The notes under the pieces are model-generated. The model saw nothing but the letters and a program-made list of their open reading frames with translations. It was not told the origin of the DNA and did no database searches. The position numbers and the translations under genes are program-made. A DNA stretch of 10,957 nucleotides from UBA3940 sp964506005 (GTDB lineage: Bacteria; Chloroflexota; Anaerolineae; Aggregatilineales; UBA3940), in contig CAZDLX010000123.1 in assembly GCA_964506005.1 (NCBI GenBank), positions 1 through 10,957 on the forward strand, given 5' to 3'. This document shows positions 6,607 through 10,957 of this stretch, in pieces (the first letter of the stretch is position 1; each line of letters starts with the position of its first letter).

Positions 6607-7619
6607 AACGTATCTGCCTCACGCTCCTGTTCTTGATTGCCGTCCTGGCCCTGCCGCTTGAGTCAGTTCTTGCCGCGCCGATCTCGCCGGGGCTCTCTGT
6701 GACTGTCCATCCGCGCGAGCTTGTCCCTGCCCAGGCGGGGTACATTCTCGTCGGCGGCGGCTACCCGCTGGATGTCGCCATCACCCTCGACGGCGAGCCA
6801 CTCACGGTCTACTGGTCCGGCGATGGCTACCTCGCGCCAGTCGTGTTCGGCTTCGACGAGCCGGCAGGTGAGCACGCCATCGGTATTCGCGCCCACAACC
6901 CCGCCACCGGTGAGACGCTGGAGACTACCGAGACGATCACCGTTATCCCGTTCAACTACCCCGACGAATCTCTCGCGCTGGCCTTCGCCCTGCTGCCCCT
7001 GCTCGACCCCGACATGAACATCGCCGAGGAACAGCACCTCAACGAGATCTACTCAGCGCGCAGCCCGGCACTCAACTGGACCTGGCCGTTCAGCTTTCCT
7101 GCCCCTGCCCCACTTGTAACCTCGCGCTTCGGCGGCAGCCGGTCCTACAACAGCGGCATGTGGCGCTCGCACCACACCGGCATCGACTTCCGGCGCGGGC
7201 TCGGTGACACCATCCTCGCCGCGGCAGGCGGGCGTGTGGCGGCGGCTGAGCTGCTCGACGTGCGCGGCAACGTCGTGATCATCGATCACGGCTTCGGCGT
7301 GTTCACACAGTATGCCCACATGCAGGACCTTCAGGTCACGGCAGGCGAGATCGTGCGGGCCGGTCAGGTCATTGGCACGGTCGGCAGCACGGGCCGCACC
7401 AACGGCCCGCATCTGCACTTCGAGGTCATCGTCAACGGACAGCCTGTAGACCCCATCCGCTGGATGGCGCTTGCGCCGGGCTTCTGGCCCCCTCGTGAGG
7501 TCCCGGAGGAGGAAGCCGCCGCAGAAGGCGAGGGCGCGCCTCCACCTGAGGGCGAGCCCGCCCCACCCCCACAGGGCGGCGAACAGCCACCGTCTGAGGG
7601 GACGGACGCCGGTACCTAG
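6603..7619 (+). CDS. Exported M23-family metallopeptidase (LytM-like)
   Basis: A 338-residue secreted zinc endopeptidase, in a family that cuts peptide cross-links of peptidoglycan. A classical signal peptide covers residues 1-25 (KR, hydrophobic core, ending SVLAA). Residues 26-120 are beta-rich and Ig-like (TITVIPFNYP at its end). The peptidase domain spans about 165-290: HTGID with zinc ligands His191 and Asp195, YAHM with His239, and PHLHFEV with His270 and zinc ligand His272. All expected catalytic residues are present, so it is probably active rather than a regulatory LytM homologue. The tail (299-338) is rich in Pro, Glu and Gly and likely disordered. The ATG overlaps the hyuA-like stop (ATGA); an in-frame GTG at 6579 is less likely because it precedes the signal peptide. 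Last gene of the operon, 19 nt before a strong terminator hairpin. Confidence 0.93.
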   Translation: MKRICLTLLFLIAVLALPLESVLAAPISPGLSVTVHPRELVPAQAGYILVGGGYPLDVAITLDGEPLTVYWSGDGYLAPVVFGFDEPAGEHAIGIRAHNPATGETLETTETITVIPFNYPDESLALAFALLPLLDPDMNIAEEQHLNEIYSARSPALNWTWPFSFPAPAPLVTSRFGGSRSYNSGMWRSHHTGIDFRRGLGDTILAAAGGRVAAAELLDVRGNVVIIDHGFGVFTQYAHMQDLQVTAGEIVRAGQVIGTVGSTGRTNGPHLHFEVIVNGQPVDPIRWMALAPGFWPPREVPEEEAAAEGEGAPPPEGEPAPPPQGGEQPPSEGTDAGT

Positions 7620-7638
7620 CGAGGCCTGGCACGATGGC

Positions 7639-7664
7639 GACGGCAGAAATCTGCCGTCTTTTTT
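7639..7664 (+). terminator. Rho-independent terminator of the dtxR-hyuA-M23 operon
   Basis: A perfect 8-bp stem, GACGGCAG (7639-7646) with CTGCCGTC (7651-7658), has an AAAT tetraloop and is followed directly by six Ts (7659-7664). Confidence 0.95.
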
Positions 7665-7700
7665 ATTCTCTCCCCAAGATGTGCACGAACAACGACGATC

Positions 7701-7709
7701 TGCTATATT
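7701..7709 (+). promoter_or_regulatory. Probable extended -10 promoter of korAB
   Basis: TGCTATATT contains a -10 hexamer TATATT (7704-7709) with TG one base upstream. No convincing -35 is seen 17 nt before it. Transcription would start near 7716, giving a leader of about 78 nt ahead of korA. Confidence 0.5.
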
Positions 7710-7725
7710 AAGGGCACAATCCAAT

Positions 7726-7745
7726 ACATCTGATTTATCAGATGT
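7726..7745. promoter_or_regulatory. Perfect 20-bp palindrome in the korA leader, candidate operator
   Basis: The arms ACATCTGAT (7726-7734) and ATCAGATGT (7737-7745) are exact reverse complements around a TT centre. The site is centred about 20 nt downstream of the predicted start of transcription, where a bound repressor could block elongation. It has no long T-tract after it, so it is a poor terminator. I do not recognise a regulator family from it; the half-site TGAT with ATCA recalls FNR/CRP boxes, but the spacing (2 instead of 4) is wrong. Confidence 0.55.
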
Positions 7746-7749
7746 TTAT

Positions 7750-7763
7750 GCTGCTGCCGCAGC
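7750..7763 (+). repeat. Small GC hairpin in the korA leader
   Basis: GCTGC (7750-7754) and GCAGC (7759-7763) flank a TGCC loop, 4 nt after the 20-bp palindrome. It could fold in the leader RNA. The arms are short, so this may be chance. Confidence 0.25.
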
Positions 7764-7793
7764 GTGCGTTAACACAGGAGCTAGAGAACTTCT

Positions 7794-9635
7794 ATGACTG
7801 ACGCGCAAAGCACCGAGCTGGCATCTCCCGCCACCAGCCGGCAGCCAGTCGTCAACAACTTCCAGATCATTGTGGCGACGGTGAACGGCACAGGCAGCCA
7901 GACGGCAAACACAGTCCTTATCCGTGCTCTGTTTCGGATGGGCATCCCGGTAACAGGCAAGAACATTTTCCCCTCCAATATTCAGGGCCTCCCCACCTGG
8001 TTCACAATCCGCCTCAGCAAAGATGGCTATATCGCGCGGCGCGAGATGAGCGAGGTCCTCGTCGCGATGAACCCCGACACCATTGCCGGGGATATCGCGG
8101 AGCTGCCGCCGGGCGGCGTGTGCTTCTACCCATCTGAGTGGAAGCTCACCGGGCAGCGGGACGATCTGGTTTACTATCCGGTACCGGTCAACGAGCTCGT
8201 CAACGAGGCCGACGTGCCACGCAACCTGCGCGACTACGTTGCCAACATGGTGTACGTTGGCGCAGTTGCCGCCCTGCTCGAGATCGACCTCGCCGAGATC
8301 GAGGGTGCGCTTGACTTCCACTTCGACGGCAAAGCCAAGCCGGTCGAGCTCAACATGCGGCTGGTCCGCCTGGCCTACGACTACGCCATGGACCACCTGC
8401 CAAAGGTAGATCCGTACCGCGTCGAGCGGATGAACAGCACGCGCGACCTGCTGCTGTTAGACGGCAACTCCGCAGGTGGCCTGGGCGCGGTGTTCGGCGG
8501 AGTCTCGGTCGTCGCCTGGTACCCGATTACGCCCTCGACAAGCCTGATCGACGCCACGCGCGAGTACCTGCAGGAGCTGCGCGTCGACCCGGACACGGGC
8601 AAGGCGACCTACGCCGTGACCCAGGCTGAGGACGAGCTTGCCGCCATCGGCATGGTGCTCGGCGCAGGCTGGGCGGGCGCGCGCGCGATGACTGCGACGT
8701 CCGGCCCTGGCATCTCACTCATGACGGAGTTTGCGGGGCTGGCCTACTTTGCCGAGATCCCCGGCGTCATCTGGGACATCCAGCGTGTGGGCCCCAGCAC
8801 GGGCCTGCCGACCCGCACCTCGCAGGGCGACCTGCTCACGGCATATCTACTCGGGCACGGCGACACCAAGCACCCCGTCCTGCTGCCCGCCGACATACCG
8901 GAGTGCTTCGAGTACGGCTGGCGCGCCCTCGACCTCGCCGACCGACTGCAAACGCTGATCTTCGTGCTCAGCGACCTCGACCTCGGCATGAACCTGTGGA
9001 TGAGCCGCCAGTTCGAGTACCCCGACTCACCCATCGACCACGGCAAGGTTCTAACCGCCGAAGACCTGGAGCGGCTGGGTGAGTTCGCCCGCTACAAGGA
9101 CGTGGACGGCGACGGCATCGCCTACCGAACGCTGCCCGGCACCGACCACCGGCTCGCCGCCTACTTCACGCGTGGCACCGGTCACAACGAGCACGCCAAG
9201 TACAGCGAGCGCCCCGAGGACTGGGTGGAGAACATCGCCCGCCTCAACCGCAAGTTCGACACCGCCCGCAGCCTCGTGCCGCAGCCGGTCATCGACCAGG
9301 TTGAAGGCGCGCGCTTTGGCTTGATCTCGTACGGCAGCAGCCACCACGCCGTCGTCGAGGGGCGTGACCGGCTGCGCGAGCACAACGTCGAATTTGACTA
9401 CATGCGTATCCGCGCCCTGCCCCTCGGCGAGACTGCGCGCAGTTTCATCGCCGGGCACGATTACGTGTACGTGTTTGAGAACAATACCGACGGCCAGATG
9501 GCGAAGATCCTCCAGATGGAGTTCCCCGACCTGGCCCCACGCATCGTCTCGCTCGCCTATCTGGACGGCATGCCGCTCACCGCGCGCCGCCTCACCGAGA
9601 TGGTGCTTGAGAAGGAGGCTCAGCATGAGCGTTAA
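7794..9635 (+). CDS. korA: 2-oxoacid:ferredoxin oxidoreductase, fused gamma-alpha subunit (KorA-like)
   Basis: Forms a thiamine-diphosphate enzyme with KorB that converts a 2-oxoacid (probably 2-oxoglutarate) and CoA to acyl-CoA, CO2 and reduced ferredoxin, or runs in reverse. The 613 residues contain a gamma domain at about 22-200 (FQIIVATVNGTGSQTANTVL), then the alpha pyrimidine-binding domain from about 222 with YPITPSTS (243-250), TQAEDELAAIGMVLGAGWAG (276-295) and DIQRVGPSTGLPTRTSQGDL (328-347). A C-terminal transketolase-like domain follows (FGLISYGSSHHAVVEG, FENNTDGQM). The gamma-alpha fusion with a separate beta subunit is typical of KorAB of mycobacteria and other bacteria; substrate choice is inferred from that architecture. 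The ATG at 7794 precedes the conserved domain by about 20 residues. The nearest purine-rich site (AGGAG, 7776-7780) is 13 nt away, farther than usual. The 3' end overlaps korB by 11 nt. Confidence 0.93.
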   Translation: MTDAQSTELASPATSRQPVVNNFQIIVATVNGTGSQTANTVLIRALFRMGIPVTGKNIFPSNIQGLPTWFTIRLSKDGYIARREMSEVLVAMNPDTIAGDIAELPPGGVCFYPSEWKLTGQRDDLVYYPVPVNELVNEADVPRNLRDYVANMVYVGAVAALLEIDLAEIEGALDFHFDGKAKPVELNMRLVRLAYDYAMDHLPKVDPYRVERMNSTRDLLLLDGNSAGGLGAVFGGVSVVAWYPITPSTSLIDATREYLQELRVDPDTGKATYAVTQAEDELAAIGMVLGAGWAGARAMTATSGPGISLMTEFAGLAYFAEIPGVIWDIQRVGPSTGLPTRTSQGDLLTAYLLGHGDTKHPVLLPADIPECFEYGWRALDLADRLQTLIFVLSDLDLGMNLWMSRQFEYPDSPIDHGKVLTAEDLERLGEFARYKDVDGDGIAYRTLPGTDHRLAAYFTRGTGHNEHAKYSERPEDWVENIARLNRKFDTARSLVPQPVIDQVEGARFGLISYGSSHHAVVEGRDRLREHNVEFDYMRIRALPLGETARSFIAGHDYVYVFENNTDGQMAKILQMEFPDLAPRIVSLAYLDGMPLTARRLTEMVLEKEAQHER

Positions 9636-10662
9636 CGTTCGCGTCAACGATATCGGTCTGGAGCGCGGCGACTACGCGGGCAGCCCCTCGACCCTGTGCA
9701 AGGGCTGCGGCCACAACTCCATCTCCAACCAGATCATCTCCGTCGCCTACGAGCTCTCCATCAGCCCGCACCGGGTGGTCAAGCTCAGCGGCATCGGCTG
9801 CTCCAGCAAATCGCCCGCCTACTTCCTGGGCCGCTCGCACGGCTTCAACGCGCTGCATGGCCGCATGCCGTCGATTGCGACCGGCGCGACGACCGCCAAC
9901 CAGAGCCTGATCGCCATCGGCGTCAGCGGCGACGGCGATACGGGCAGCATCGGCATCGGGCAGTTTAAGCACATGGTGCGCCGCAACATCCCTGTGGTCT
10001 ACATCGTCGAGAATAACGGCGTCTACGGGCTGACAAAGGGCCAGTTCTCCGCCACCGCCGATATCGGCCAGCAGCTCAAGTACGCGGGCGTCAACGAGCT
10101 GCCGCCCATCGACATCTGCCTGGAGGCGCTGGCCGCCGATGCGTCGTTCGTCGCGCGCTCGTTCGCCGGCGATCCCACGCAGGTGCGCGAGCTGCTCAAG
10201 GCGGCGATCAGCCACCGGGGCACCGCCGTGCTCGACATCATCAGCCCCTGTGTGACGTTCAACAACCACGAGACGTCGACCAAGAGCTACCCGTGGGGCA
10301 AGCAGAACGAGGAGGCACTGCACGATATCGCCTATGTGCCGTTCGCCGAACCCATTATGGTGGACTACGTCGAGGGTGAGATGCAGGTCGTTGAGCTCCA
10401 CGACGGCTCGCGCATCCAGCTCAAGAAGCTCGATCCGACGAGCCACGATCCGACGAACCGGCGCGAGGCGATGGAGCTGCTGGAGCGGGCGCGGGAGAAC
10501 AACGAGTTCCCCACCGGCCTGATCTTCGTCAACGAGCACCGCGAGTCGTTTGCCGAGGTCAGCGGCCTGATCGACACGCCGCTTGTGGACCTGCCTGACG
10601 ACAAGCTGCGCCCCTCGCGCGAAGCGCTTGCGGGCATCGTGCAGAAGTTGACCTGCTGCTAA
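9625..10662 (+). CDS. korB: 2-oxoacid:ferredoxin oxidoreductase beta subunit (KorB-like)
   Basis: The 345-residue beta subunit carries the diphosphate half of the thiamine-diphosphate site and the proximal [4Fe-4S] cluster. Visible features are LCKGCGH with Cys25 and Cys28, SGIGCSS with Cys59 and ISPC with Cys209 (the four expected cluster ligands). The GDGD motif (102-105) and ENNGVYGLTKGQ (129-140) bind Mg2+ and diphosphate. A C-terminal extension (about 240-345) fits the KorB branch. The chain ends in Cys-Cys (LTCC), which is uncommon. The start has an excellent ribosome-binding site (AAGGAGG, 9612-9618) 6 nt before the ATG, inside the end of korA. No ferredoxin-like delta subunit gene is adjacent, so a separate ferredoxin must be the partner. 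I see no terminator hairpin before the tRNA-His. Confidence 0.95.
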   Translation: MSVNVRVNDIGLERGDYAGSPSTLCKGCGHNSISNQIISVAYELSISPHRVVKLSGIGCSSKSPAYFLGRSHGFNALHGRMPSIATGATTANQSLIAIGVSGDGDTGSIGIGQFKHMVRRNIPVVYIVENNGVYGLTKGQFSATADIGQQLKYAGVNELPPIDICLEALAADASFVARSFAGDPTQVRELLKAAISHRGTAVLDIISPCVTFNNHETSTKSYPWGKQNEEALHDIAYVPFAEPIMVDYVEGEMQVVELHDGSRIQLKKLDPTSHDPTNRREAMELLERARENNEFPTGLIFVNEHRESFAEVSGLIDTPLVDLPDDKLRPSREALAGIVQKLTCC

Positions 10663-10673
10663 CACGAATCTTA

Positions 10674-10702
10674 TTGCGGTTCTCTGCCTGTTGGGATAAA
10701 AT
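10674..10702 (+). promoter_or_regulatory. Promoter of tRNA-His
   Basis: TTGCGG (10674-10679) and TAAAAT (10697-10702) are separated by 17 nt. The -10 ends 12 nt before the 5' end of the tRNA, so the primary transcript would have a leader of a few bases. Confidence 0.65.
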
Positions 10703-10714
10703 CACCCACGTCTT

Positions 10715-10790
10715 GGTGGATGTAGCTCAATGGCAGAGCGCCACACTGTGGATGTGGTGGTTGTGGGTTCAAGTCCCATCATCCACCCCA
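10715..10790 (+). tRNA. tRNA-His (anticodon GTG)
   Basis: A full cloverleaf is visible. The acceptor GTGGATG (10716-10722) pairs with CATCCAC (10780-10786). The D-arm has GCTC/GAGC. The anticodon stem CCACA/TGTGG encloses the loop CTGTGGA with anticodon GTG. The T-loop is TTCAAGT. The extra G at position -1 (10715) opposite C73 (10787) is the identity element of tRNA-His. The CCA end is encoded (10788-10790). Confidence 0.97.
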
Positions 10791-10801
10791 GGATAAAAGT
10801 C

Positions 10802-10836
10802 GAGGCAGCGCCGTGGCGCTGCCTCTTCGTTTTCGT
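10802..10836 (+). terminator. Strong, probably bidirectional intrinsic terminator
   Basis: GAGGCAGCGC (10802-10811) and GCGCTGCCTC (10816-10825) form a perfect 10-bp stem with a CGTG loop. T-rich sequence (TTCGTTTTCGT) follows on the plus strand and a short T-run (ACTTTTAT) on the minus strand. It can end the tRNA-His (and possibly korAB) transcript as well as the minus-strand gene coming from the right edge. Confidence 0.88.
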
Positions 10837-10861
10837 AAAGCTGTCCCCGGCTGAACCCGGC

Positions 10862-10957
10862 TCAGTCAACCTCGACTTCGACCTTCTGGCGGCCCGTCGT
10901 GTGCACGTCTGGCCCGGCCTGCTCGATGCGGCCGATGGCGGCATCGACGAGCGTCCG
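10862..10957 (-). CDS. 3' end of an unidentified protein gene (partial)
   Basis: Reading leftwards from the window edge, an open frame of 31 codons ends in TGA at 10864-10862. It has a strong G/C bias at third codon positions, like the other genes here. The C-terminus is charged and ends QKVEVEVD. The position of the stop, 26 nt before a bidirectional terminator hairpin, supports a real gene end. The complementary frame is also open over this short distance, so the call is moderate. I do not recognise the family. Confidence 0.5.
   Translation of the reverse strand, partial: RTLVDAAIGRIEQAGPDVHTTGRQKVEVEVD

Noticed and set aside
7726..7745. Reading the korA-leader palindrome as an intrinsic terminator or attenuator
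   Set aside because: The stem is AT-rich and followed by only three Ts, and no leader peptide with a special codon run is seen.
9592..10665. Open frame of 357 codons on the minus strand opposite korB
   Set aside because: korB carries all catalytic and cluster-binding motifs; the antisense translation is Ala/Val/Arg/Asp-rich without a domain.
10702..10944. Minus-strand open frame of 80 codons across the tRNA-His
   Set aside because: It runs through a complete tRNA gene and a terminator hairpin; GC-rich chance frame.
1..10957. CRISPR array, insertion sequence, toxin-antitoxin or phage-defence genes
   Set aside because: I saw no regularly spaced repeats, transposase motifs, terminal inverted repeats with target duplications or defence-type genes; the gene content is metabolic and housekeeping.

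Overview
The window looks like a chromosomal stretch of a GC-rich bacterium. A member of the Chloroflexota (Anaerolineae-like) is my best guess. The guess rests on the lipoprotein with an NBR1-type Ig-like domain, the two-gene KorAB 2-oxoacid oxidoreductase and the overall gene style, not on a database search. All functional calls come from motifs read in the sequence. I found no convincing undescribed system. The genes are recognisable families, and the less ordinary points are their grouping and several dyad-symmetric sites.

Layout. Positions 1-78 hold the 3' part of a tRNA (probably Gln) and a terminator. Positions 128-2622 hold a tight hypA-hypB-hypC-hypD operon for assembly of the [NiFe]-hydrogenase metal centre, with a good promoter in front. 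No hypE, hypF or hydrogenase structural gene lies in the window. The convergent spacer at 2623-2735 contains a 10-N assembly gap. Positions 2736-3692 (minus strand) encode a secreted lipoprotein with an Ig-like domain.

A divergent promoter region (3693-3941) separates the lipoprotein gene from a three-gene plus-strand operon: a DtxR/IdeR-type metal-dependent repressor with a FeoA/SH3-like tail (3942-4598), a hydantoinase/oxoprolinase A-type protein (4612-6606) and an exported M23 metallopeptidase (6603-7619). A clear intrinsic terminator at 7639-7664 ends the operon. Positions 7665-7793 are a promoter/leader region with a perfect 20-bp palindrome. It precedes korA (7794-9635) and korB (9625-10662), which encode a ferredoxin-dependent 2-oxoacid (probably 2-oxoglutarate) oxidoreductase. 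A tRNA-His with its own promoter, a bidirectional terminator and the 3' end of an unidentified minus-strand gene complete the window.

Functional links. The hyp genes and korAB both point to a low-potential, iron-sulfur-rich metabolism (hydrogenase maturation; ferredoxin-coupled oxidation or reductive carboxylation of 2-oxoacids). The DtxR-like regulator has the Met/Cys ligand set of the iron-sensing DtxR/IdeR type, so an iron link is reasonable but inferred. Translational coupling is frequent: hypA/hypB, hypC/hypD, hyuA/M23 and korA/korB all overlap.
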